A DNA stretch of 6,659 bases from an uncultured Oscillospiraceae bacterium (GTDB taxonomy: Bacteria; Bacillota; Clostridia; Oscillospirales; Oscillospiraceae), in contig CAJOOV010000034.1 of assembly GCA_905236265.1 (NCBI GenBank), positions 1 through 6,659 on the forward strand, read 5' to 3'. Shown here piece by piece: positions 1 to 5,257 of this stretch. Position 1 is the stretch's first letter; the number at the start of each line of letters is the position of its first letter. The translations under genes and the position numbers were made by a program. Under the pieces are notes generated by a model, which did not search any database, was not told where the DNA came from, and was given only the letters and a program-made list of their open reading frames with translations.

Positions 1-33
1 AGCAAAACACATCCCGAAGCAGCAATCCTGCCG

Positions 34-130
34 CCCTTTGCCAATGCCTCCCTCTTTGAGGGAGGTGCCCCGCAGGGGCGGAGGGAGTTCTCCCTGCAGG
101 GGCGAATCACGCCTCGCCCCTACTCCCTCC
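34..130. repeat. GC-rich intergenic repeat, left copy
   Basis: This is non-coding, hairpin-dense DNA. It contains the perfect inverted repeat CCTCCCTC-TTT-GAGGGAGG (47-65), GCCCC-GCA-GGGGC (67-79) and GGGGCGA with TCGCCCC (99-105 and 114-120). Its reverse complement aligns module by module with 6399-6567: a GGGCGAG..CGTGA..GCCCC block, then CTCCCTCCGCCCC, then the CCTCCCTC palindrome, then a TTGGCAAA(A)GGG end. It is therefore one of two inverted copies of the same intergenic element, REP/BIME-like in style. Positions 1-33 show nothing recognisable. The gene beyond the left edge is not visible; mnmE commonly follows jag in related genomes. Confidence 0.75.
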
Positions 131-145
131 GCCTCCCCCCACGCA

Positions 146-171
146 AAAAGACCGCCTTCCGGCGGTCTTTT
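146..171 (-). terminator. Intrinsic terminator of the rpmH-rnpA-yidD-yidC-jag operon
   Basis: A perfect 11-bp stem (146-156 with 161-171) closes a 4-base loop that reads GGAA, a GNRA tetraloop, on the minus strand. On that strand the stem core GACCGCC/GGCGGTC is followed by a run of T. It lies 10 bases past the jag stop codon. The A-run on the other side gives the stem a T-run on the plus strand too, so it could also terminate a rightward transcript. Confidence 0.93.
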
Positions 172-181
172 CTGCGTTCTG

Positions 182-1051
182 TTACTTGTTGTACGCCACC
201 ACGATCCGGCGGTTGGGGTCGGTTCCGGTGGAATAGGTGGAGATATTGGGGTGATAATCCTGCAGCTCTGCGTGGATGACATGGCGCTCATAGGCGTTCA
301 TGGGCTCCAGCATCATATTCCGGCGGTACTTCACCGCCTTGCCTGCGGTCTTTCTCGCCAGCCGCTGCAGGGACTCCTCCCGCTTGGCACGGTAGTTCTC
401 GCAGTCCACATGCACCCGCACACGGCTGCGCTGGCCATGGTTCACGGCGTAGTTGGTGAGCTGCTGGATGGCGTCCAGCGTCTCCCCCCGGCGGCCGATG
501 AGCGCCCCCAGCTCCTCGCCGTTGAGCACCACCTGATAAATCCCGTCCCCGCTGGAGGTGATCTCCGGCTGTGCCTCCACCTCAAGGTGCTCCAGCAGCC
601 CCTTCAGGAAGGCGGCAATGTCCCCGCTGCGGTCGGCGGCAGGCTCCTTTGCGCCCTGCTCCTGCACAGCAGCGGAAACGCTCTCCTCCTTGGGAGCGCT
701 CTCCCCCTTGGGCTTGTCTGCTCTGGGGGCTTTGGGGGCTTTGGGAGCCTTGGGCTTCTCCGCTTTGGGGGCGGTCTTTACAGTCTCCTGCGCCCTGACG
801 GGCTTTTTCTCCTCTGCCGGGGCGGCGGGTGCGCTCTTTACAGGCTCCTGCGCCTTCACCGGCTCAGGCTCCTGCTGCGCCTCATAGCTCACCCGCACCT
901 TTGCGTCCACCCGTCCGATGCCCAGAAAACCGGTCTTGGGGCGGGTGATGATCTCCACAGAGACCTGATCTCTGGTCATTCCCAGCTGGGACAGGGCAGC
1001 GGCAATGGCCGCCTCCTCCGTCTTGCCGGTGGTTTCAATATACTTGGTCAT
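182..1051 (-). CDS. jag: Jag/KhpB (EloR) RNA-binding protein, Jag-N + KH + R3H
   Basis: 289-residue cytoplasmic RNA-binding protein. In the family it partners with KhpA and, in streptococci, affects cell elongation and division. Domains in order: the Jag N-terminal domain (about 1-55, with KTGFLGIGR near 39-47); an Ala/Pro/Lys/Glu-rich linker (about 57-144); a type II KH domain (about 145-225) with the GxxG loop as GRRG at 186-189; and an R3H domain (about 226-289) with Arg256-x3-His260 and a conserved PNRR near the end. The ATG start follows GAGGAG at a 7-base spacing. The gap to the yidC stop is 15 bases, so the two are surely cotranscribed. It is the last gene before the operon terminator. 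The linker is unusually repetitive (see the 60-base duplication). Identification is secure; the exact cellular targets cannot be read from sequence. Confidence 0.95.
   Translation of the reverse strand: MTKYIETTGKTEEAAIAAALSQLGMTRDQVSVEIITRPKTGFLGIGRVDAKVRVSYEAQQEPEPVKAQEPVKSAPAAPAEEKKPVRAQETVKTAPKAEKPKAPKAPKAPRADKPKGESAPKEESVSAAVQEQGAKEPAADRSGDIAAFLKGLLEHLEVEAQPEITSSGDGIYQVVLNGEELGALIGRRGETLDAIQQLTNYAVNHGQRSRVRVHVDCENYRAKREESLQRLARKTAGKAVKYRRNMMLEPMNAYERHVIHAELQDYHPNISTYSTGTDPNRRIVVAYNK
725..865 (-). repeat. Repeats inside the jag linker
   Basis: Two near-identical blocks begin at 774 and 834, exactly 60 bases apart. Each starts with TCTTTACA(G/G)xCTCCTGCGCC, 19 of 20 bases matching, and encodes VKAQEPVKSAP and VRAQETVKTAP. 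Next to them (about 725-760) short CTTTGGGGG-type units encode KAPKAPKAP. The 60-base period is 20 codons, so copy changes keep the frame. This looks like length-variable, disordered linker DNA. Confidence 0.75.
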
Positions 1052-1066
1052 GTTCTCTCTCCTCTG

Positions 1067-2284
1067 TCAGTCCTCGCTCTTCCCGCTGCCCTTTTTGGCA
1101 AGCGCCTGCTCCAGCGCCTGCTCGTCCACGTCGCCGGGGTCACGGTAGGAGGTGGAGGGGTAGCGGTCAGGGTCATAGCTGCGGCCTCTGGCGTAGCGTC
1201 TCACGCCCAGAGCGCCTGCGCCGCTGTCCTGCTTCTTTTGTGCCTTCTGCGCCTGCTTGAGGGCTTTCTTGCCCCCCTTTTTCAGAAGCTCCTCTTCCTC
1301 GGCGGCACGCCGGGCGGCGATCTCCGCCTTCTTTGCCTTCTCTGCGCTGCGGCGCTGGGCGATGCGCGCCTGACGCTCCTCCTCCTCCTGCTGGAACTTT
1401 TTGTTCAGCACCTTGGCGAAGAGCAGCTCCTGCAGTGCGCTGAATACGGCGTTGCAGGCCATATACACGCACATGCCCGCAGGCATGATGTAGCCGAACC
1501 ACAGGTACATCAGCGGCATCATAATCATCATGGTCTGGCTGGACTGGGCGGCGGGGTTGGCGCTGGAGTCCTCCTCCCCCTGCTTCTGCACCTGACTGGA
1601 CTTCATGGAGAACTTGGAATAGAAGAAGTTCAGGGCGGTGACGGCGATGGGGATTAAGAACAGACCGATATGGTTCCAGTCCACGCTCTCCCACTTCCAG
1701 AACTGCCACTGGGGCACGGTGCCCAGATCAATGCCCAGAAAGCGGAAGTCAATGGCCTGCAGCCGTCCGGCGGCATCCCCAAGGGCGCTTTGCGCCTGGG
1801 TGAACAGGTCGGGATTCTGGCTCACGGCGTTGAGGATGGAGATTTCCTCATAGGCGGCGTTCACCCCGTCCAGCGGCACGCCGGCGGACGTGACCACGTT
1901 CTTCACCGCCTCGATCTGCTCATTGGTCAGACAGAGCATGTAGAACATGGGTTTGCGGATGACGTAGTAAAGACCCATGAGGATAGGCAGGGGCAGCAGG
2001 CTCCACAGACAGCCGCTCATGGGGTTGATGTGCTCCTCCTCGTAGAGCTTTTGCAGCTCCAGATTATAGCGCTGCTGGTCTTTGCCGTACTGCTTTTGCA
2101 GGCGCTGCATCTCCGAGTTCAGGGAGTTCATGCGCATCATGCCCTGCTTGCCCTTGTAGGACAGGGGGAACAGCACCAGCTTCACCAGCAGGGTAAAGAT
2201 GGCAAGGGTCAGGGCATAATTGCCGCAGAAGTCATAGATAAACAGCAAGACCCTGCCAAAGAACTGTAAAATCGCTTGAATCAA
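1067..2284 (-). CDS. yidC: Membrane protein insertase YidC/Oxa1 family
   Basis: 405-residue integral membrane insertase that places proteins in the cytoplasmic membrane, alone or with SecYEG. Segments seen: an N-terminal hydrophobic helix and TM region (about 4-41); the cytoplasmic helical hairpin (about 45-88); TM2 (about 90-112); a long outside segment (about 113-203); TM3 (204-222); a second loop; and TM4-5 (251-293, with PLMYLWFGYIMPAG). The groove basic residue that is Arg in many homologues appears to be Lys35 (LLVKLVLFP). There is no lipobox Cys, so this is not the lipoprotein SpoIIIJ type. The tail (294-405) is highly charged, first coiled-coil-like (EEEERQARIAQRR) and then disordered, suited to ribosome contact. 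The start is TTG, with AAGGAGG (2293-2299) 8 bases upstream. It lies 61 bases after yidD and 15 bases before jag. Confidence 0.95.
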   Translation of the reverse strand: MIQAILQFFGRVLLFIYDFCGNYALTLAIFTLLVKLVLFPLSYKGKQGMMRMNSLNSEMQRLQKQYGKDQQRYNLELQKLYEEEHINPMSGCLWSLLPLPILMGLYYVIRKPMFYMLCLTNEQIEAVKNVVTSAGVPLDGVNAAYEEISILNAVSQNPDLFTQAQSALGDAAGRLQAIDFRFLGIDLGTVPQWQFWKWESVDWNHIGLFLIPIAVTALNFFYSKFSMKSSQVQKQGEEDSSANPAAQSSQTMMIMMPLMYLWFGYIMPAGMCVYMACNAVFSALQELLFAKVLNKKFQQEEEERQARIAQRRSAEKAKKAEIAARRAAEEEELLKKGGKKALKQAQKAQKKQDSGAGALGVRRYARGRSYDPDRYPSTSYRDPGDVDEQALEQALAKKGSGKSED

Positions 2285-2345
2285 ATTGTCGGCCTCCTTG
2301 GGGCTGTGTCATGCCGGGGCACGCTTGCGCTGATCCATCAGCCGC

Positions 2346-2564
2346 TCACGGCACCGGGTCGTATTCAATGCTCTTCTGTCTGTGGAAGGGCTGGCATTTG
2401 GCAAGGCGCTTTGCGGCCAGCAGGCTGCCTCTGGCGGCGCCGTAGCGCTCCACCGCCTGACGGGCATACTCCGAGCAGGTGGGCAGAAAACGGCAGGCAG
2501 GGGGACGCAGAGGGGAGATCTGGGTCTGGTACAGCCGGATCATACCCAGCAGCAGACGCTTCAT
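2346..2564 (-). CDS. yidD: Membrane protein insertion efficiency factor YidD
   Basis: 72-residue small membrane-associated protein that helps YidC-dependent insertion in the family. The hallmark block CRFLPTCSEYA sits at 24-34, after the N-terminal amphipathic stretch MKRLLLGMIRLYQTQISPL. The third conserved Cys (KCQP, Cys57) and the C-terminal DPVP are present. The usual Gly-Gly before DPVP is replaced by SIEY. The length is normal. The ATG overlaps the rnpA stop in an ATGA (2561-2564), so translation is probably coupled. Its place between rnpA and yidC is the conserved arrangement. Confidence 0.95.
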   Translation of the reverse strand: MKRLLLGMIRLYQTQISPLRPPACRFLPTCSEYARQAVERYGAARGSLLAAKRLAKCQPFHRQKSIEYDPVP

Positions 2565-2914
2565 GCCTCTCCCTCCTCCTGCACCAGAAGACCCAGCCGC
2601 CCGGCGCAGCGCAGGAAATCCCGGTTCATTTTCCAGTAGTCCCGCTCCACCGCACTATGGCGCACCACGGCCACAAGGTCATAGCCCTGCCTCAGCTCAG
2701 CGGCGTGGAGGCGGAGAATCTCCCGGACACGGCGGCGCATTTTGTTTCTCGTCACCGCATTGCCCAGCTTTGCCCCGGTGGTGATGCCCAGACGGTTCCT
2801 GCCCAGACGGTTGGCGCGGGCATAGAGCACCAGTGTGGCGCTGCCCATGCTCCTGCCCCGGCGGTAGAGGCGCTGAAAATCCCGATTCTCTTTCAATGTC
2901 ACCGATGCCTTCAA
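2561..2914 (-). CDS. rnpA: Ribonuclease P protein component
   Basis: 117-residue basic protein that binds the RNase P RNA and helps it mature tRNA 5' ends. The RNR signature is at about 53-65 (AVTRNKMRRRVRE). Upstream is the usual LKENRDFQRLYRRGRS N-terminus, and LGITTGAKLGNAV precedes the motif. The chosen start is TTG at 2914: it gives the family-typical N-terminus (MKASVTLKENRDF) and has AAGGGGGGAG just upstream (2919-2928). The reading frame stays open further up to a GTG at 2992, but that extension (AGGSESRSSIPEV...) does not resemble the family and lacks a ribosome binding site. It overlaps yidD by 4 bases. A 145-base structured spacer separates it from rpmH. Confidence 0.93.
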   Translation of the reverse strand: MKASVTLKENRDFQRLYRRGRSMGSATLVLYARANRLGRNRLGITTGAKLGNAVTRNKMRRRVREILRLHAAELRQGYDLVAVVRHSAVERDYWKMNRDFLRCAGRLGLLVQEEGEA

Positions 2915-2957
2915 CGCACTCCCCCCTTTCCTGCAAATCCGCCCAGATAAGACTTCA

Positions 2958-3006
2958 GGGATGGACGACCTGCTCTCTGACCCACCGGCCACGGTTCATC
3001 CACCCC
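2958..3006 (-). promoter_or_regulatory. Long hairpin in the rpmH-rnpA spacer
   Basis: On the minus-strand RNA, 3006-2993 (GGGGUGGAUGAACC) pairs with 2970-2958 (GGUCGUCCAUCCC). This gives 13 pairs, two of them G-U, with one bulged A, around a 22-base loop. The two wobble positions would be A-C mismatches in the opposite-strand RNA, so the structure favours the transcribed strand. No U-run follows, so it is not a typical terminator. Possible roles are a processing site or a translation or stability control element for rnpA. Function is inferred. Confidence 0.6.
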
Positions 3007-3059
3007 GAAAATCAGGCGCTATTTCCAATGCGTGTGCCCTTCTTCTGTATCTGTCCGAA

Positions 3060-3200
3060 TCAGTAGCTCAGACGGATACGGCCCTTTGCACGACGGCGGG
3101 CGAGAACCTTGCGGCCATTGGCAGTGGCCATTCTCTTGCGGAAGCCGTGCACCTTGCTCCGATGCAGCTTCTTGGGCTGGTAGGTACGTTTGGTAGCCAT
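3060..3200 (-). CDS. rpmH: 50S ribosomal protein L34
   Basis: 46-residue, strongly basic ribosomal protein of the large subunit. The sequence MATKRTYQPKK followed by RSKVHGFRKRMATANGRKVLARRRAKGR is the near-invariant L34 sequence. It is two residues longer than the usual 44 because of an MAT start in place of M. The ATG at 3200 has GGAGGTG (3207-3213) 6 bases upstream. Another ATG at 3204 is out of frame. It is the first gene of the leftward operon and lies about 95 bases below the predicted transcription start. It diverges from dnaA as in most Firmicutes. Confidence 0.97.
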   Translation of the reverse strand: MATKRTYQPKKLHRSKVHGFRKRMATANGRKVLARRRAKGRIRLSY

Positions 3201-3301
3201 ACATAACACCTCCGATTTTCAAAAATGCTCAACAAGCCGGACTGTGCCGGCCGCAGCTGACTGACTGACCTCCGGGCGCTATGACCCAGAATGCAAGCGC
3301 T

Positions 3302-3331
3302 ATTATACCCTATTCAAATTCCTTCTGTCAA
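3302..3331 (-). promoter_or_regulatory. Housekeeping-sigma promoter of the rpmH operon
   Basis: On the minus strand, a perfect TTGACA (3331-3326) is followed after 18 bases by a perfect TATAAT (3307-3302). Transcription should start near 3295 and give a 5' leader of about 95 bases. That leader contains the inverted repeat GCCGG/CCGGC (3236-3240 with 3247-3251) and a CTGA triplet repeat near 3257-3268. This is the strongest promoter in the window, as expected for rpmH. Confidence 0.9.
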
Positions 3332-3364
3332 CCGCCTTTGCCCCATTTTTTCCGCCCTGCCGCC

Positions 3365-3387
3365 GGGGTGGGGGCAGGGGCAGGGGG
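3365..3387 (+). other. G-quadruplex-forming motif between the rpmH and dnaA promoters
   Basis: Four G-runs of 4, 5, 4 and 5 bases (3365-3368, 3370-3374, 3377-3380, 3383-3387) are separated by loops of only 1, 2 and 2 bases (T, CA, CA). This meets the strict G4 definition and predicts a very stable structure on the plus strand, with an i-motif-like C-rich strand opposite. It is followed by GCGC-TATT-GCGC (3387-3398) and by a 24-base pure-pyrimidine tract (3418-3441). Formation in the cell is inferred. Confidence 0.7.
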
Positions 3388-3458
3388 CGCTATTGCGCAA
3401 AAGGGAACATTCCGGCGTTTCTTCTCTCTTTTTTCTCTCCTGCGCCCGGTTTTTATCT

Positions 3459-3486
3459 TGTGAACAGAGGGAAAACATGTTATAAT
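3459..3486 (+). promoter_or_regulatory. dnaA promoter with extended -10
   Basis: A perfect TATAAT (3481-3486) is preceded by TG one base away (3478-3479), which makes an extended -10. A weaker -35, TTGTGA (3459-3464), lies 16 bases upstream. Transcription should start near 3493, giving a dnaA leader of about 80 bases. DnaA-box-like sites touch both elements: TGTGAACAG (3459-3467) and ATTTCCACA (3486-3494, two mismatches to TTATCCACA). This would allow autorepression by DnaA, as known in other bacteria; here it is inference. Confidence 0.8.
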
Positions 3487-3528
3487 TTCCACAGTAAATC
3501 TGGACGGAATCAGGCGGCGGCGCCGCCC

Positions 3529-3549
3529 TCTCCCTCCGGGAGATTTTTT
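3529..3549 (+). terminator. Terminator-like hairpin in the dnaA leader
   Basis: TCTCCC (3529-3534) and GGGAGA (3538-3543) pair around a 3-base loop and are followed by six T (3544-3549), inside the transcribed leader and 24 bases before the dnaA start. A GC palindrome (GGCGGCGCCGCC, 3516-3527) lies directly upstream. The left arm plus loop (3530-3537) is also complementary to the dnaA ribosome binding site GGAGGAG (3563-3569), with one bulge. That allows two exclusive folds. It may be an attenuator or may only be a weak terminator. Confidence 0.55.
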
Positions 3550-3572
3550 CTTTGTAAATGATGGAGGAGTCA

Positions 3573-4901
3573 ATGTCAACAATGAATTCCGCTGCCGACA
3601 TCTGGCGCAGCACACTGGGGCTTCTGGAGCAGGAGCTGACCCCCACGGCGGTGAACACATGGTTTGCCGACGTGGAGAGCATCGCTCTGGAGGAGGACAG
3701 GCTGGTGCTCAGCGTACCCACTGCCTTCAAACGGGACGTGATTCTCTCCCGGTATCTGGCGCCGCTGAAAAAGGTGCTCTACGACATGTTCGCCGCAGAC
3801 ATCCGGGTGGAGCTGCTGTGCGGCCGGGAGGCGGAGGAATACCGTTCGGGGCAGGTGCGCCGCAACGACAATACCCTCATGGGCAGCGAGGAGTTCACCT
3901 TCGAGCGCTTTGTGGTGGGCTCCTCCAACCAGTTCGCCTATAACGCCGCCACCCATGTGGCGGAGCATCCGGGGCAGAGCTATAACCCCCTGTTTATCTA
4001 CGGGGAGTCCGGTCTGGGCAAGACCCATCTGCTCTACGCCATCTACCACAAAATCCATCAGGACCACCCGGACTTCGAGACCATCTTCATCAAGGGCGAC
4101 GAGTTCACCAATGAGCTGAATGAGGCCATCCGTACAAAAAGCACCGATGCCTTCCGGCAGAAGTACCGGGGCAAGGACCTGCTGCTGGTGGACGACATCC
4201 AGTTCATTGCCGGCAAGGAGCAGACGCAGGAGGAGTTCTTCAACACCTTCAACAACCTCTACGAGGCAGGCCACCAGATCGTGCTCACCTCCGACCGCCC
4301 GCCATCGGAAATGGCACGGCTGGAAAACCGGCTGCAGACCCGCTTTGAGTGGGGGCTTCTGGCGGACATTCAGGCGCCGGACTACGAGACCCGGTGCGCC
4401 ATCATCAAAAACAAGTCCATCCTGCTGGGGCTGGAAATGCCTCAGGACGTGATTGAGTACATCGCCCAGCACATCACCTCCAATGTCCGGCAGATTGAGG
4501 GCACGGTGAAGCGGCTTCTGGCCTACCGGGACCTGATGGGGCAGGACATCAACGACGAGAACGTGGGCAGAGCCATCCGGGAGCTGATCCACGCACGGGA
4601 TGAATACATCCCCTCCCCGGAGGTCATCGTGGAGGAGACGGCGAAATACTACTCCATGGATGCCCGGCAGATTCTGGGCACCTCCCGGACAAAGGACGTG
4701 GTGCTCGCCCGTCAGGTATCCATCTACCTCATCCGCTCCATCACCAATCTCTCCCTGCCTGAAATCGGCAAGGTCTTTGGGAAGGACCATACCACCATCA
4801 TGCACTCTCTGGGCAGGGTGGAGAACCAGATGAAGACCAACCGGGAGCTGGGCGAGATCATCCGGGACATCAAGAGCAATATCAACTCACGGGGCTGCTG
4901 A
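3573..4901 (+). CDS. dnaA: Chromosomal replication initiator DnaA
   Basis: 442-residue AAA+ ATPase that binds DnaA boxes, melts the origin and helps load the helicase. Domain I covers about 4-85 (IWRSTLGLLEQELTPTAVNTWF). The linker domain II is very short (about 86-105). Domain III carries Walker A GESGLGKT (144-151), Walker B LLLVDD (203-208), sensor 1 LTSD (238-241), box VII with Arg253 and arginine finger Arg257 (TRFEWGL), and sensor 2 Arg306. Domain IV (about 345-442) has the DNA-binding signature SLPEIGKVFGKDHTT (394-408). That signature has GKDH where B. subtilis and E. coli have GGRDH. The start at 3573 is chosen because GGAGG (3563-3567) ends 5 bases before it. In-frame ATGs at 3558 and 3561 lie at or above the ribosome binding site, and 3582 is a possible alternative. 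It diverges from rpmH and is followed by oriC DNA. Confidence 0.97.
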   Translation: MSTMNSAADIWRSTLGLLEQELTPTAVNTWFADVESIALEEDRLVLSVPTAFKRDVILSRYLAPLKKVLYDMFAADIRVELLCGREAEEYRSGQVRRNDNTLMGSEEFTFERFVVGSSNQFAYNAATHVAEHPGQSYNPLFIYGESGLGKTHLLYAIYHKIHQDHPDFETIFIKGDEFTNELNEAIRTKSTDAFRQKYRGKDLLLVDDIQFIAGKEQTQEEFFNTFNNLYEAGHQIVLTSDRPPSEMARLENRLQTRFEWGLLADIQAPDYETRCAIIKNKSILLGLEMPQDVIEYIAQHITSNVRQIEGTVKRLLAYRDLMGQDINDENVGRAIRELIHARDEYIPSPEVIVEETAKYYSMDARQILGTSRTKDVVLARQVSIYLIRSITNLSLPEIGKVFGKDHTTIMHSLGRVENQMKTNRELGEIIRDIKSNINSRGC

Positions 4902-4915
4902 GGCCGTATACCGCC

Positions 4916-4955
4916 GGGCGCACAGGGTATGCCATGGCTGGCACACTGTGCGCCC
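4916..4955 (+). terminator. Nested hairpin after dnaA, possible terminator
   Basis: A perfect 10-bp stem, GGGCGCACAG (4916-4925) with CTGTGCGCCC (4946-4955), encloses a second stem, TGCCA-TGGC-TGGCA (4930-4943). It starts 15 bases past the dnaA stop. A second hairpin GGGGG-TTT-CCCCC (4963-4975) follows and leads into a weakly T-rich stretch (TTCTGTTT). The pair may end dnaA transcription before the origin, but the lack of a good T-run leaves this uncertain. It could equally be an origin structural element. Confidence 0.5.
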
Positions 4956-5024
4956 CTCCAGAGGGGGTTTCCCCCCTTCTGTTTGGACGGGATTTTGCTT
5001 TTTTCTGCCTGCTTCTCTCTGCCT

Positions 5025-5240
5025 CCCCTTTTTCCACAATTTCCCCAACGTTTTTCCCCCTGTGCATTGGAAACAGGTGAAAAAACTCTCTCCTCTGGTT
5101 TTTCCTGTGGAAATCCCCCGGTTTCGTCCACATCCCGCTGTGAACGGGTTTTTTCAGTCATTTCAAGGGCTTTCCCCCTTTTTCCACAGTTTCCCGCCCC
5201 CTACTACTGCTACTATTTTTTTAATATCTTACTTTCTTAG
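5025..5240. other. oriC: DnaA boxes and DNA unwinding element
   Basis: The dnaA-dnaN gap holds two exact copies of a 14-mer, CCCCTTTTTCCACA (5025-5038 and 5175-5188), each ending in the box TTTTCCACA, one base from TTATCCACA. Weaker boxes are ATTTCCACA reversed (5106-5114) and TCGTCCACA (5124-5132), with TGTGAACGG (5140-5148) marginal. After the last box comes a GC patch (5189-5200), then CTA-CTA-CTG-CTA-CTA (5201-5215), seven T, and AATATCTTACTTTCTTA. This matches the basal unwinding system known from B. subtilis: DnaA box, GC cluster, DnaA-trios and AT-rich DNA. Strand opening should begin near 5201-5240, just before dnaN. The rest of the gap (4976-5024) is pyrimidine-rich with no clear element. 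Confidence 0.85.
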
Positions 5241-5257
5241 AAGGAGAACGATCCCCT

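Noticed and set aside
34..130. CRISPR-like array in the left-end repeats
   Set aside because: The repeats are short inverted GC modules of differing sequence, not regularly spaced identical direct repeats with unique spacers.
38..1657. A 539-codon open frame on the plus strand opposite jag and yidC
   Set aside because: It is antisense to two certain genes. Its product is Leu/Gly/His-rich with no recognisable domain, and it has no good ribosome binding site. Long antisense frames are expected in GC-rich DNA with biased third positions.
2285..2345. A nine-codon frame in the yidD-yidC gap
   Set aside because: Too short, with no homology or clear ribosome binding site; the gap mainly supplies the yidC ribosome binding site.
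2276..2950. A 224-codon plus-strand frame over yidD and rnpA
   Set aside because: It is fully antisense to two well-identified genes, and the product is low-complexity and unlike any family I know.
2915..2992. N-terminal extension of RnpA from a GTG at 2992
   Set aside because: The 26 extra residues are not typical of RnpA, there is no ribosome binding site, and the GTG lies at the edge of the hairpin loop. The TTG at 2914 has both a site and the expected N-terminus.
3558..3572. Upstream dnaA starts at 3558 or 3561
   Set aside because: They precede or overlap the GGAGGAG ribosome binding site, which is placed to serve 3573.
3576..4805. A 409-codon open frame on the minus strand opposite dnaA
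   Set aside because: It mirrors dnaA codons, runs through the dnaA start region and has no family features. It is a shadow frame.
5140..5148. TGTGAACGG as a functional DnaA box
   Set aside because: Three mismatches to the consensus on the reverse strand; listed only as marginal.
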